A DNA stretch of 64,000 nt from Halonotius aquaticus (GTDB lineage: Archaea; Halobacteriota; Halobacteria; Halobacteriales; Haloferacaceae). Where the stretch lies: the NCBI RefSeq assembly GCF_003605575.1, contig NZ_QKNY01000003.1, forward strand, positions 124,001 to 188,000, in the 5' to 3' direction. The translations under genes were made by a program, and so were the position numbers. The notes under the pieces are model-generated. The model saw only the letters and a program-made list of their open reading frames with translations, searched no databases and was not told the DNA's origin. Below, in pieces: positions 15,766 through 24,765 of the stretch (position 1 is its first letter; the number at the start of each line of letters is the position of its first letter).

Positions 15766-16700
15766 CAGACCGCCAACCCCACGCCGAACAGCAGCGCGTA
15801 GCCAGCCAACAGCTTCCCGGTCGTCTCCAGTGCGGGATTGAGGGCCGCGCCACTCGTTTCGGTTCGGATCGTCTCGGCGACACGGATGGCGACCGGCAGC
15901 GTGACCAGCGGCAGCAACACAATCATCGAGAAATCAGTCGCCAGCCACAGCCAGACCGGCACCAGATACGCCACAGCGAGCAGACCAATGTACTCCGCGC
16001 GGCTAAAGCCGTAGCCGAACCGGACGGCCAGCGTTCGCTTGCCCGTCGTTTCATCTTCGGCCTTATCGCGGATGTTGTTGACGACGAGGATGTTCGTCGA
16101 GATGGCCGCAATCGGGAGACTGGCGACGACCGCTTCAAACGTGATCGTCCCGGGCGGAATCGTCGTTGCCAGCGGCGCGGCGAGGACGGCTGCGGCTTGG
16201 ACGTAGTAGGTGCCGGTGACGGCAATAACACCGAAAAAGACGAAGACAAAGAGGTCGCCGAGGCCGTGATACCCCAGCGGATAGGGCCCGCCGGTGTAGG
16301 CGATCCCGGAGATCACTGACAGCAGGCCGATGACGAGAATCGGAACGCCGCCAACATAGACGAGATAGCTGCCGACGACGACGGCAGCCGCGAAGGTGAG
16401 ATACATCGCGGCTTTGACCTGCCCCGGCTCGATGAGGCCGGCCTGCGTCACACGGGTGAACCCCTCGCGGTCGTCGGTGTCGGCGCCCTGGATCGCGTCG
16501 TAGTAGTCGTTGGCGAAGTTGGTGCCGATCTGGATAAGCGCCGCGCCGACGAAGGCGGCGACTGCGGGGACGACGGCAGCAACGCCGTCGTGGACGGCGA
16601 GGCCGACGCCGACGATCACGGGGGCGGCCGCCGCGGGCAGTGTCTGCGGTCGGGCGGCGGCAACCCAGGCCTGCCGGCGTGAGAGTTCCGTACCGCTCAT
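15765..16700 (-). CDS. menA: 1,4-Dihydroxy-2-naphthoate polyprenyltransferase
   Basis: 311-residue UbiA-family membrane enzyme that attaches the isoprenoid tail to DHNA in menaquinone synthesis. The first Asp-rich site is NFANDYYDAIQGADTDD (about 55-75) and the second is NNIRDKAEDE (about 205-215); both bind Mg-prenyl diphosphate. About eight or nine membrane segments are visible. It overlaps menC by one base in the same operon and is divergent from the dehydratase gene at 16788 across 87 bp. Confidence 0.93.
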   Translation of the reverse strand: MSGTELSRRQAWVAAARPQTLPAAAAPVIVGVGLAVHDGVAAVVPAVAAFVGAALIQIGTNFANDYYDAIQGADTDDREGFTRVTQAGLIEPGQVKAAMYLTFAAAVVVGSYLVYVGGVPILVIGLLSVISGIAYTGGPYPLGYHGLGDLFVFVFFGVIAVTGTYYVQAAAVLAAPLATTIPPGTITFEAVVASLPIAAISTNILVVNNIRDKAEDETTGKRTLAVRFGYGFSRAEYIGLLAVAYLVPVWLWLATDFSMIVLLPLVTLPVAIRVAETIRTETSGAALNPALETTGKLLAGYALLFGVGLAV

Positions 16701-16787
16701 GGTGGTACTGGGGGCGGCGCGTGCCTGAATGTTGCTATTTGGCCACAGGTGAGGAGACTATTTACGAGTGGACACTAACGGCGACAC

Positions 16788-18017
16788 ATGGTCGACTACG
16801 ATTCCTTACACGACCCGAACGCCGAGTACACGATGCGGGAGCTGTCCGGCGAGACGATGGGTGTCACCGCCAGCCGCGGCGGCGACCGCGATGTCGAGAT
16901 CACCGACGTGCAGACGACGATGATCGACGGCAACTTCCCGTGGACCTTAGTCCGTATTTACACCGACAGCGGCGTCGTCGGCACCGGCGAGGCCTACTGG
17001 GGTGCGGGTGTACCGGAACTCATCGAGCGGATGAAACCCTTCGTTGTCGGCGAGAACCCCCTCGATATCGACCGCCTCTACGAGCATCTGATTCAGAAGA
17101 TGTCCGGGGAGGGCACCGTTGAGGGCGTCACCGTCACCGCCATTGCGGGTATCGAAATCGCGCTCCACGATCTCGCTGGCAAGATCCTCGACGTGCCGGC
17201 CTACCAACTGCTGGGCGGCAAGTACCGCGACGAGGTGCGGGTCTACTGTGACTGTCACACCGCCGACGAGGCCGACCCACAGGCCTGCGCTGATGAGGCC
17301 GAACGCGTCGTCGAGGAACTCGGCTACGACGCCCTCAAATTCGATCTCGACGTGCCATCGGGTCTCGAAAAGGATCGTGCCAACCGCCACCTGCGCCCAG
17401 GCGAAATTCGGCACAAGGCTGAGATCGTCGAAGCCGTCACCGAGCGCGTGAAAGATCGCGCTGATGTCTCGTTCGACTGCCACTGGACGTTCTCCGGTGG
17501 GAGCGCGAAACGGCTCGCCGATGCCATCGAAGAATACGACGTCTGGTGGCTCGAAGACCCCGTCCCGCCGGAGAATCTTGAGGTGCAGGAGGAGGTCACC
17601 AAATCCACGATCACACCGATCACGGTCGGCGAGAACCGCTACCGCGTCACCGAGGAGCGACGCCTCATCGAGAACCAAGCGGTCGACATCATCGCCCCTG
17701 ACCTGCCGAAAGTCGGTGGCATGCGTGAGACTCGAAAGATCGCCGACGTGGCGAATCAGTACTACATCCCGGTCGCCATGCACAACGTCTCCTCGCCGGT
17801 GGCAACGATGGCGAGTGCGCATGTCGGCGCGGCGATCCCGAACTCCCTGGCCGTCGAGTACCACAGCTACGAACTCGGCTGGTGGGAAGACCTCGTCGAG
17901 GAAAATGTGATCGAGGACGGCTACATCGAGATTCCCGAGAAGTCAGGTCTCGGTGTCACACTCGACATGGACGCCGTCGAGGAACACATGGTCGACGGCG
18001 AGACGCTCTTTGACTGA
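16788..18017 (+). CDS. gnaD: Sugar-acid dehydratase (gluconate/xylonate type), enolase superfamily
   Basis: 409-residue mandelate-racemase-like enzyme. Metal ligands are Asp in SFDCHWTFSGG, Glu in WWLEDPVPPEN and Glu in TVGENRYR; AMHNVSSP supplies the catalytic His region. Length and motifs match the haloarchaeal D-gluconate dehydratase of the semi-phosphorylated Entner-Doudoroff route, which also acts on galactonate; the close homologue for D-xylonate cannot be excluded. No other sugar gene adjoins it. The promoter lies in the 87-bp gap shared with menA, where ACTATTTACGA is a plausible TATA region. Confidence 0.82.
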   Translation: MVDYDSLHDPNAEYTMRELSGETMGVTASRGGDRDVEITDVQTTMIDGNFPWTLVRIYTDSGVVGTGEAYWGAGVPELIERMKPFVVGENPLDIDRLYEHLIQKMSGEGTVEGVTVTAIAGIEIALHDLAGKILDVPAYQLLGGKYRDEVRVYCDCHTADEADPQACADEAERVVEELGYDALKFDLDVPSGLEKDRANRHLRPGEIRHKAEIVEAVTERVKDRADVSFDCHWTFSGGSAKRLADAIEEYDVWWLEDPVPPENLEVQEEVTKSTITPITVGENRYRVTEERRLIENQAVDIIAPDLPKVGGMRETRKIADVANQYYIPVAMHNVSSPVATMASAHVGAAIPNSLAVEYHSYELGWWEDLVEENVIEDGYIEIPEKSGLGVTLDMDAVEEHMVDGETLFD

Positions 18018-18227
18018 GCGAAGCAAATACGGCTAGCTCCCCGCCGATTTGTCTTCGTTGATTTGTAGACTAGTCGACATCGGCCGTTCACACCAGCCAA
18101 GAGAGAATACCAGGGGAGGCCGGCCGGCGACAATCACGTGACTACACCGCCTGATTCGGCAATCATATCAGTAGAATGAATAGACCGATCGGTGGTGTTT
18201 ATACTTCCGGAACCCGTTTTGTACGCT

Positions 18228-19817
18228 ATGGTTGCGGTGCCACAACTGCTGTATGTAGACGATGATGCCGACACGGCAGCGTCCCGCACTGAGACGCTCT
18301 CATCGGAGTACGACTTTGCGGTGCGTACCGCCAGCGACGTGGCTACCGCACAAGCAGCCCTGGAGACCCACGACATCGACTGTGTCATCAGCGAGTTCCG
18401 CCTCGGCGACGACGACGGCCTTGACCTGCTGTCGTACGTGCGCTCGGAACACGGCTCACTGCCGGTGATTCTCCTCATCGACGACGAGCCCGAGGAGATC
18501 GCCCGCGACGCCTTCAAATCCGGCGCGACCGATCTCTTCCCCCGGTCGATGATCGAACTCTCCTACGAGCCGCTGGTCGATCGAATCCGCGAGCTGACAA
18601 CCGACCCGACAGAGAAAGCCGCCGAGGAGTTGACGGCGAGTACGAACGGCGGCAGCGCTAATGCGGCCACATCCGGGTCGACTTCGTCAGCACAACCCGC
18701 CGCAGCCGCCACCACGGGTGAGACGACAAGTGCTGATGCACCCGATTCGGCGGCGAGCGACGACACGACAGCCGGAGAGACAACGAGCGGTGACACAGCA
18801 ACCGGCAACAACGCGGCCGACACGACAACAAGTGACGACACAGCAACGGCAGCCACCAACGGCGCAAGCGATGATCTCTCCGTCTCCGATCTGGACATCG
18901 ATCAGCTCCGGGCGCTCCCGAAAGACGAGTTGATCGCGCTGCTCGCGGAGATCATCGGCGACAGCGACGAACCGGCGACCGAATCGGCTGAGGCGATGGC
19001 CGAGACCATCGATCCGACGGGGGATACCGACAGCAACGCGAGCGCACAGTCGACATCCTCCGAGACAGCCGGCGGTTCCGCGTCGACACCAAGCGAGCCA
19101 GCGACGACCGACGACGCGACGACCAGTGAGGAACCGACAACCGACCCGGATACCGCGACGACGACCCCTGAGCCAGACACTGCTGCGGCAACCCCTGAAT
19201 CAGACGCCGACGAGATGGAGTGGGAAACCGACGAGGGCTACCACCGTCCATCGGGACTTGATCTCTCGCCGGGGACGACAGTGCTCGTGCAGTGTGGCTC
19301 ACAGGACGCCCGCAAACACGACGCCCGAGAGGATCTCCTCGGTCTGACCGAGACGAACGATCGTAACATCCTCCTGATCCAGTATCGGTCGATGAACGCC
19401 GACCGGTTGGCCGCGATCGCCGAATCCGCCCAGCGAGTCAAGGTTATCACCGTCGGCTGTTCGCAGTCGGTGCCGAACGCCGTCAGCGACACCGTCGAGG
19501 TTGTCAACATCAACAACCCAAACGATGTGACACGGCTCGGCATCCTCTCGACGAAAACGCTGGATGACTGGCAGGCCCTCGATGGCGGGATCAGCGTCGC
19601 ACTCGACCCACTCGATGTGTTGTTTCGGTACAAATCCGTCGAGGGTACCTTCCGGTTCCTCCACATCTTCCTCGGTAAACTTAGTGCCGGCGGCGCGGTC
19701 AGTTCCTTCTTCGTCAATCCCTCGGCCAGTAACCCACAGGATGTGAACACGCTCAAACCGCTGTTCGATCACATTCTGACGGTGGATGCCGCCGGGATTG
19801 ATCTGGAAGGCGGCTGA
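18228..19817 (+). CDS. Degenerate response-regulator receiver fused to a DUF7504-like domain
   Basis: 529 residues from ATG 18228. Residues 5-120 form a CheY-like receiver (LLYVDDDADTAASR, acidic pocket Asp11-13), but the phospho-acceptor position is Glu56 (CVISEFRLGDDDGLDLL), the switch Thr is Ile84 and the conserved Lys is Arg106. Phosphorylation is therefore unlikely; Glu may mimic the phosphorylated state. A long Thr/Ala/Asp/Glu linker (about 125-345) leads to a C-terminal alpha/beta domain (about 350-525: TTVLVQCGS, ILLIQYRS, FLHIFLGKLS) resembling KaiC-like DUF7504/DUF835 folds without a Walker A. No kinase gene lies nearby. Start chosen where the receiver begins; an upstream ATG at 18192 adds 12 unlikely residues. 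Confidence 0.8.
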   Translation: MVAVPQLLYVDDDADTAASRTETLSSEYDFAVRTASDVATAQAALETHDIDCVISEFRLGDDDGLDLLSYVRSEHGSLPVILLIDDEPEEIARDAFKSGATDLFPRSMIELSYEPLVDRIRELTTDPTEKAAEELTASTNGGSANAATSGSTSSAQPAAAATTGETTSADAPDSAASDDTTAGETTSGDTATGNNAADTTTSDDTATAATNGASDDLSVSDLDIDQLRALPKDELIALLAEIIGDSDEPATESAEAMAETIDPTGDTDSNASAQSTSSETAGGSASTPSEPATTDDATTSEEPTTDPDTATTTPEPDTAAATPESDADEMEWETDEGYHRPSGLDLSPGTTVLVQCGSQDARKHDAREDLLGLTETNDRNILLIQYRSMNADRLAAIAESAQRVKVITVGCSQSVPNAVSDTVEVVNINNPNDVTRLGILSTKTLDDWQALDGGISVALDPLDVLFRYKSVEGTFRFLHIFLGKLSAGGAVSSFFVNPSASNPQDVNTLKPLFDHILTVDAAGIDLEGG

Positions 19818-19978
19818 TCGAGTACAGCAGTCGCCGGAAACAGGAGGGCAGTACCGGGCGCAACCGGGCGACATGATGGATTGACTGTGGGAACTGTGCG
19901 ACCACCGCACATCGTCGAAAACTGCCATACTGCGAGTCGATCATAACCCTTAACCGTAACTGTGGCATCGGTTCTGGT

Positions 19979-20053
19979 AGCGGGATGGGATAGCCAGGAG
20001 ATTCCGCCGGGCTCATAACCCGGAGATCGGTAGTTCAAATCTACTTCCCGCTA
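19979..20053 (+). tRNA. Initiator tRNA-Met (CAT anticodon)
   Basis: 75-nt cloverleaf: acceptor AGCGGGA/TCCCGCT with discriminator A, anticodon stem CCGGG/CCCGG around CTCATAA (CAT at 20014-20016), T arm with TTCAAAT loop. The A1:U72 acceptor pair and the three G:C pairs at the base of the anticodon stem are initiator hallmarks in archaea, so this is the initiator rather than an elongator. CCA is not encoded and no intron is present. Confidence 0.95.
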
Positions 20054-20141
20054 CTTCTCACCGAACGTTACCAGTCCAATAGCGTCGTGTGTCGCCTCAC
20101 GAGTCTGCTGATACAACTCTTCGAGACCAGATCAGATCGTC

Positions 20142-20161
20142 AAAAATGCCGAGGAATCGGC
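20142..20161 (-). terminator. Hairpin plus T5 run downstream of the small gene at 20168-20368
   Basis: GCCGA (20148-20152) pairs with TCGGC (20157-20161) around GGAA. Read on the minus strand the stem is followed by ATTTTTG, and it begins seven bases past the stop codon at 20168. A stem directly followed by T5 fits an intrinsic terminator and supports the gene being expressed. Confidence 0.5.
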
Positions 20162-20167
20162 AACGAC

Positions 20168-20368
20168 TTATCGCAGTTGTTTCACGGGCGCGTACCCCCG
20201 AGCCTCGAGCTTTCGCTCGACGCGTTCGGCTGTAGCGTCTACGGCGGCTGCGGCGGGTGTCTGTTGTCGCCGGGCCTGTCGACGACAGCGTTCCTGAGTC
20301 ATCCAGCGTGATTTCTCTTCGTCGGTCATGGCCGCCCAGTCGGGCGGCAGGTCGTAATCGTGTCTCAT
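20168..20368 (-). CDS. Small charged helical protein, unknown
   Basis: 66 residues, start ATG 20368, stop TAA 20168-20170. Sequence opens MRHDYDLPPDWAAMTDEEKSRW and continues as a basic, Arg/Gln/Ala-rich helix. Codons are GC-ending and a terminator-like hairpin follows the stop, both favouring a real gene. No cysteine pairs or membrane segment. Not recognised. It sits alone between the initiator tRNA and an AT-rich promoter region. Confidence 0.6.
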   Translation of the reverse strand: MRHDYDLPPDWAAMTDEEKSRWMTQERCRRQARRQQTPAAAAVDATAERVERKLEARGYAPVKQLR

Positions 20369-20551
20369 AGCGTCGGTCTGGGCAGTTGTATGGTACAGCG
20401 ATACATATATACGCCTTTTCGATATTGTTTATTCGTTGTGTGTTTGGCGTATTTTAGATTTGTTTCAGCTCATTCAATACAACTATACAAAAGAAATAGC
20501 GCATAATTCGGCGTTTAATACCGTTGTAATCAACCATTGAAGACTCAGTGT

Positions 20552-20579
20552 GGTCTGAGAGACCTTGGCGTTTATATCC
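20552..20579 (+). promoter_or_regulatory. Palindrome and TATA-like element upstream of the DoxX gene
   Basis: GGTCT-GAG-AGACC at 20552-20564 is a perfect 5-bp inverted repeat, followed by TTTATATCC at 20571-20579, about 32 bp before the ATG at 20611, where a haloarchaeal TATA box is expected. The palindrome just upstream of TATA could be an activator site. The remaining 20369-20551 stretch is AT-rich and holds nothing else recognisable. Confidence 0.35.
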
Positions 20580-20610
20580 CCGTAGCGTCTACCGCCTGTG
20601 AGATACTATC

Positions 20611-20994
20611 ATGGGATCAGATACCACTGACACCCTCTCAACGTTGGGACGGGTGTTGTTCGGCCTTGGCGTCGCCCTCCAAGCGACCGAAGACTTCCGC
20701 GAGATGGATGAAACGATCGAGTATGCCGACTCCGCCGACGTGCCGCTACCAGAGATAGCGGCCCCGTTTGCCTCTGGGATGATGGTCGTCGGCGGACTCG
20801 GGACAGCCCTCTGGCGGTTCCCACGGCTGGCGACCGGTGCGGTGGCGACGTTTCTGGCGGTGGTGACGCCGACGATGCACGACTTCTGGAACGCCGAGCC
20901 CGACGACAAAAGCGGCGAGCGACTGGCCTTTTTCGGGAATCTCGCCATGTTCGGGGCTGCCTTGGCGTTCCTTCGGGCGGCGTACAATCGGTAG
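20611..20994 (+). CDS. DoxX-family membrane protein
   Basis: 127 residues with four hydrophobic segments; LGRVLFGLGVALQATEDF at the N terminus and PTMHDFWNAEPDDKSGERLAFFGNLAMFGAAL near the C terminus are typical of the DoxX family. Different from the other DoxX protein at 8795-9199. The physiological partner is unknown. It has its own promoter and stands alone before cheF. Confidence 0.85.
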   Translation: MGSDTTDTLSTLGRVLFGLGVALQATEDFREMDETIEYADSADVPLPEIAAPFASGMMVVGGLGTALWRFPRLATGAVATFLAVVTPTMHDFWNAEPDDKSGERLAFFGNLAMFGAALAFLRAAYNR

Positions 20995-21107
20995 CGACGG
21001 ACGGTCGCAATGGCGGTCTCGTCGCTGCTGACAACGGGCGTATCGAGCTAAATACATCGTCGGGTGATCCGAAATATACAATACCATGTTTGAATAATGA
21101 GTAAGTC

Positions 21108-21977
21108 ATGAGTGAGGAGGTCGTCGCGGATTTCACCGGAAAGCTCCTCACCGAGGATATCGAGCAACTCAAACCTGTCAAAGGACGCGTACTTCTCAAC
21201 CGCGAACAGTTGGTGCTCGTAACAGGCGAGGGTAAAGAGACCATCTTTCTCTCGAAGATCGTTAGCACAAATCCCGGGTCGGTCGCCGACAGCGTCTCAC
21301 AGTTTCTTGAGGAAGCGATCGCCATCGCCTACGAGCGAAACGGAACCCGTCGGCAGGCGATCATCGGCGGCAGCCCGGAGACGATCGCCAAGTTTCGGAC
21401 GCTGCTGTTCAAACTCCTGATCGGCAAACAGACCGTTATCGCCAAACATCCCGCCAAACGCGGCGGTCGGGTGACCGACGCGCCGGCGAGGAAGATGCTC
21501 CTGGATCTCTCAGAGTCCGCAATCGAGCTTACCTTAGACGACAAAACGGCTCGCATCAACGTTGAGGCGGTCATTGGGTTCGAACACGAACAACGGGAGC
21601 TGATGGATCGTGCCCGGCCGACGTTGATCCTCGATCACGCCGCCGGGAGCACAACGCTCACAACCTATATTTCGCTCCTCAGCAAGCGGAAACTCACCTT
21701 CCTGAGTCAGTTTGTGCGGCTCAACTACAGCAAGGTTGTCGACGACGTGCGGCAGACCGAGGTCAGCGATACCGAAACCCAAGCGCTCATCTCGCTGTAC
21801 AGTGCCGGCGGCAACGCGTCGCTGGATGGGATCGTCACCGATGACGACACCGACACACAGACTGTCGCCGAGCACCTGCTCGAAAAGGAGTTGGTCACCG
21901 AAGAGGAGGGCGTCCTCTATCTCACCTCTCGGGGCGAGATCGTCGTCACCGAACAGCTGGAATCGGTCAACGAGTAA
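21108..21977 (+). CDS. cheF: Archaeal taxis protein CheF
   Basis: 289-residue adaptor that links the CheY signal to the archaellum motor switch. Recognised by the N-terminal domain (VVADFTGKLLTEDIEQLKPVKGRVLL) and by overall length, close to characterised CheF proteins (about 290); the C-terminal 70 residues form a winged-helix-like unit (TVAEHLLEKELVTEEEGVLYLTSRGEIVV). It is away from any che/arl cluster in this window. It would act downstream of the SRII/HtrII pair at 11-13.5 kb if the organism is motile. Confidence 0.88.
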   Translation: MSEEVVADFTGKLLTEDIEQLKPVKGRVLLNREQLVLVTGEGKETIFLSKIVSTNPGSVADSVSQFLEEAIAIAYERNGTRRQAIIGGSPETIAKFRTLLFKLLIGKQTVIAKHPAKRGGRVTDAPARKMLLDLSESAIELTLDDKTARINVEAVIGFEHEQRELMDRARPTLILDHAAGSTTLTTYISLLSKRKLTFLSQFVRLNYSKVVDDVRQTEVSDTETQALISLYSAGGNASLDGIVTDDDTDTQTVAEHLLEKELVTEEEGVLYLTSRGEIVVTEQLESVNE

Positions 21978-22002
21978 TCCGGCTCGCGCCGGGGATCCAC
22001 AG

Positions 22003-22287
22003 TCACATCGTGAACAGTTCGGTGTCGTCGGGCACCGAAAACAGCCCCATGCGGACGCCGCAGTCAAGCCACCCATAGCCGTAGGAAAACGCAACTAAGG
22101 CGTTAACTGGATCGTCAGCCGCCCGAAAGTGCCGTCCATCGCGTAGATACGATTCGGCCATCTCCCGACAGTCGGCAGCGGCCTCGCCAAACGGTGTTTC
22201 TGCCGGCGGTTGTATCGTCGCCGCCGCCAACGCATCGGCCAACATCTGCTCGTAGCGATCCGTCTTTTCATCGAGGTCAGCAGCCAT
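22003..22287 (-). CDS. DUF357 family protein
   Basis: 94 residues, helical, with the family pattern YLRDGRHFRAADDPVNALVAFSYGYGWLDCGVRMGLF. DUF357 is a small archaeal domain of unknown function forming helical bundles. The gene converges on cheF with a 25-bp gap and lies 48 bp downstream of the small membrane-protein gene at 22336. Confidence 0.8.
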   Translation of the reverse strand: MAADLDEKTDRYEQMLADALAAATIQPPAETPFGEAAADCREMAESYLRDGRHFRAADDPVNALVAFSYGYGWLDCGVRMGLFSVPDDTELFTM

Positions 22288-22335
22288 ATCGGCCGTCTCG
22301 CTGGCCAGTCGGAAAGCCGTTCGGCTGTGGTGTCG

Positions 22336-22506
22336 CTACTGCTCGGCGGCGTACTTCAGAAACAGCGGCGTCACCACGAGATCCATGACAGCCATTCCGT
22401 AGGCAATGAGCTGTGTGATGCCAGTGAGGAAAAAATACGAGACGGCTGCGATCATCACCGCACCGGAGGCACCGATACCCCAGCGGACGAGTGGGTTGCG
22501 AAGCAT
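22336..22506 (-). CDS. Small membrane protein, unknown
   Basis: 56 residues from ATG 22506, MLRNPLVRWGIGASGAVMIA onward, with hydrophobic segments at about 10-30 and 35-50 and a charged end (KYAAEQ). A longer in-frame start at 22584 would add 26 polar residues and is less likely. It sits between the helicase (22603) and DUF357 genes, same strand, and may be cotranscribed. Confidence 0.65.
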   Translation of the reverse strand: MLRNPLVRWGIGASGAVMIAAVSYFFLTGITQLIAYGMAVMDLVVTPLFLKYAAEQ

Positions 22507-22602
22507 TGGGTAGACTGTCAAACCGGTACCGCAAAAACTCACCCAAGGCTTCGATTCGCGTTTCACTGTCACCGGTTCGCACACGACACACCGAGACTGC
22601 GG

Positions 22603-24660
22603 TTACAACTCCTCGTCGGCCAACTCCTGTTCGGCGACGATCTCGTACGGCGACAGCCCGTTTCGGATCGCATCCAGCAGCCGGAACGCGTCATCCGGCG
22701 AGAGGAAGTGTCGGGTGACCGCTCGGCCCATCTGGGTCGGTTGCAGTCCGTCGATGAACTCCCACTCCAGTAGCTTCCCAACCGCACGCTGGGTGTCGAT
22801 CTCGCCGAGCATCCGGTCGTTGAGCCGCTTGGCTGACTCGCCAGCGACAGTGATGTTGGCAAGCGTTTCCTCGACGGCGGCGGCCTGATCGTAGACGTTG
22901 CGCACGTCCTCCATCTCGCCTTTTAGGAGTTTGAACGCGACCTCATCTTCGGTCATCTCCATCGAGTTATGATAGGTGCAGTCGGGTTCGATCAGCATGT
23001 AGACCGTCCCCTTGTCGTGGTAGTCAGGGCGGCCCGCCCGGCCGAGCATCTGGCTGAACTCCTGGACGGAGAGCCACTCGATGCCCATCGCCAAGGAATC
23101 AAAGATCACCTGCGAGGCCGGGAAGTCGACCCCGGCGGCGAGGGCGGCAGTGGTGACGACCGCCGAGAGTTCCTGATCGAGGAATTTGCCTTCGACCTGT
23201 TTGCGCTTTTTGTAGTCGAGGCCGGCATGATATGGCGCGGAGTCGTACCCAAGTTTTCGGCTGATCGAGTGACAGCGTCGCCGCGAGTTGGTGAAGATGA
23301 TCGTCTGCCCACGGTAGCCTTTCGAGGATTTCTGGTCGAAGGCGCGTTTGACGAGTTTGTCTTCTAACCGGAGTTTCTCGCGTTCATCGGCGAAGGTGAC
23401 GTGTCGCTCGATCGGGACGGGTCGCTCCTCGAATTCGATCAGCGTCGCACCGAGTCGCTTGGCCAGCCACTCAGGGTTGCCGACGGTCGCCGAGAGATAG
23501 AGCCACTGTGCGCCGCTGTAGGTGCTTCGTGTGTCGGCGCGCTCCTCACAATAGTATTTCAGCCGCGAGATGAGGCCATCGAGGCGGTGGCCACGTTCCG
23601 GCTCTTTGAGGGTGTGAACCTCGTCGATGACGACAGTGCCGATGTCGCCGAGATCCTTACCCGTCCGGAGGGCGTGGTCGATCCCCTCGTAGGTACCAAC
23701 GATCACGTCCGCGCCCGGATCAAACCGCGTCCCGTCGTCGTTGATCCGACTCGCGCCGACCCGGATCGTCACATCAAGGCCGAGGTCACCGTAGCGATCC
23801 CGGAAGTCCTCGTGCTTCTGATTTGCGAGGGCGACAAGCGGGACGAGGAAGAGCATCGTCCCCTCACCGGTCAGCGCGCGATCGATCCCGGCGAGTTCGC
23901 CGATCAGTGTTTTCCCGGTCGCCGTCGCGCTGACGACAAGTTGGTCGTCGCCATCGAACAGCCCGTTGCGTACGGAGAGGCTTTGCACCGGCAGCAACTC
24001 GTCAAACCGGGATTCGAGCATCGGCTGTAGCTGCGGATGAAGCCCGAGGTCGGCCGTCTGGACGGGATCAACGTCGTCGACGGTCGCGCTGATGGTGTCG
24101 AACTTCGTGAGGTCGGGATCAAGTTCCCCCGACAGCAGATCGACGATCCGGTCGAGATCCTGCACCTCAAGCAGTAAGTCCTCCAGTCGTTCCTGGGCTT
24201 GGCTGGTGAACTGGCCTTTGTAGGCGAGTTCGCGCTCTAACTCCTCGCGGGCACAGTCCGGACAGATATGCTCACGGTCGGTTTTGATCGCGGTTTCCTC
24301 GGTGATCGGGGAGTACGCGCCGTCGTTGGCGCAGTACCGACAGGTGCGGACGACCTTCGCCGAGAGTTGGTAGCCATCAAGGAGTTCCTGGAGCTCCTGG
24401 CGACCCTCCGTGGAGGTTTGTTGAGAGATCCGAATGCGGGTCGCTGCCCGCGCGATGTCGACAAACTCCTGGGGATCGCGGGGCTCTTCGGAGCTTCCGG
24501 TCTTCGTGCGAAACTTCCCTGGCCGCGGGCCGGCATGCGTTTCTTTACACTCGAGGGTGCCGTGAAACACGCGCTCGCCGTCACGAAGGGCGACAACGCG
24601 GTAGCTGTCGCCGTCGGCATGCAGGAACAGCGTCTCGACGGCGGCGGCCTGCTGGGACAC
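22603..24660 (-). CDS. Superfamily 2 DEAD/DEAH-type helicase with zinc-binding N domain
   Basis: 685 residues from GTG 24660. The N-terminal domain has a four-Cys zinc site (CRYCAND ... CPDC, about 105-140). Motor motifs: Walker A SATATGKT, motif II VIDEVHTL, SATVGNPEW (motif III), IIFTNSRRRC, and GRAGRPDYHDKG (motif VI). The C terminus resembles Ski2/Hel308 winged-helix and ratchet regions. Likely in DNA repair or RNA processing; the specific role is unknown. GTG 24660 is taken because upstream codons run into a promoter region shared with the protease gene at 24766. Confidence 0.85.
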   Translation of the reverse strand: MSQQAAAVETLFLHADGDSYRVVALRDGERVFHGTLECKETHAGPRPGKFRTKTGSSEEPRDPQEFVDIARAATRIRISQQTSTEGRQELQELLDGYQLSAKVVRTCRYCANDGAYSPITEETAIKTDREHICPDCAREELERELAYKGQFTSQAQERLEDLLLEVQDLDRIVDLLSGELDPDLTKFDTISATVDDVDPVQTADLGLHPQLQPMLESRFDELLPVQSLSVRNGLFDGDDQLVVSATATGKTLIGELAGIDRALTGEGTMLFLVPLVALANQKHEDFRDRYGDLGLDVTIRVGASRINDDGTRFDPGADVIVGTYEGIDHALRTGKDLGDIGTVVIDEVHTLKEPERGHRLDGLISRLKYYCEERADTRSTYSGAQWLYLSATVGNPEWLAKRLGATLIEFEERPVPIERHVTFADEREKLRLEDKLVKRAFDQKSSKGYRGQTIIFTNSRRRCHSISRKLGYDSAPYHAGLDYKKRKQVEGKFLDQELSAVVTTAALAAGVDFPASQVIFDSLAMGIEWLSVQEFSQMLGRAGRPDYHDKGTVYMLIEPDCTYHNSMEMTEDEVAFKLLKGEMEDVRNVYDQAAAVEETLANITVAGESAKRLNDRMLGEIDTQRAVGKLLEWEFIDGLQPTQMGRAVTRHFLSPDDAFRLLDAIRNGLSPYEIVAEQELADEEL

Positions 24661-24765
24661 GATCAGGGGGTACGACAGCGGCCTATTTGAGCGGTTCGCT
24701 TGCCAGCCACAATGGATTCGTGTGGCGAAAGCCACGTTAATACCCACGGAGGACAACTATCCGAT

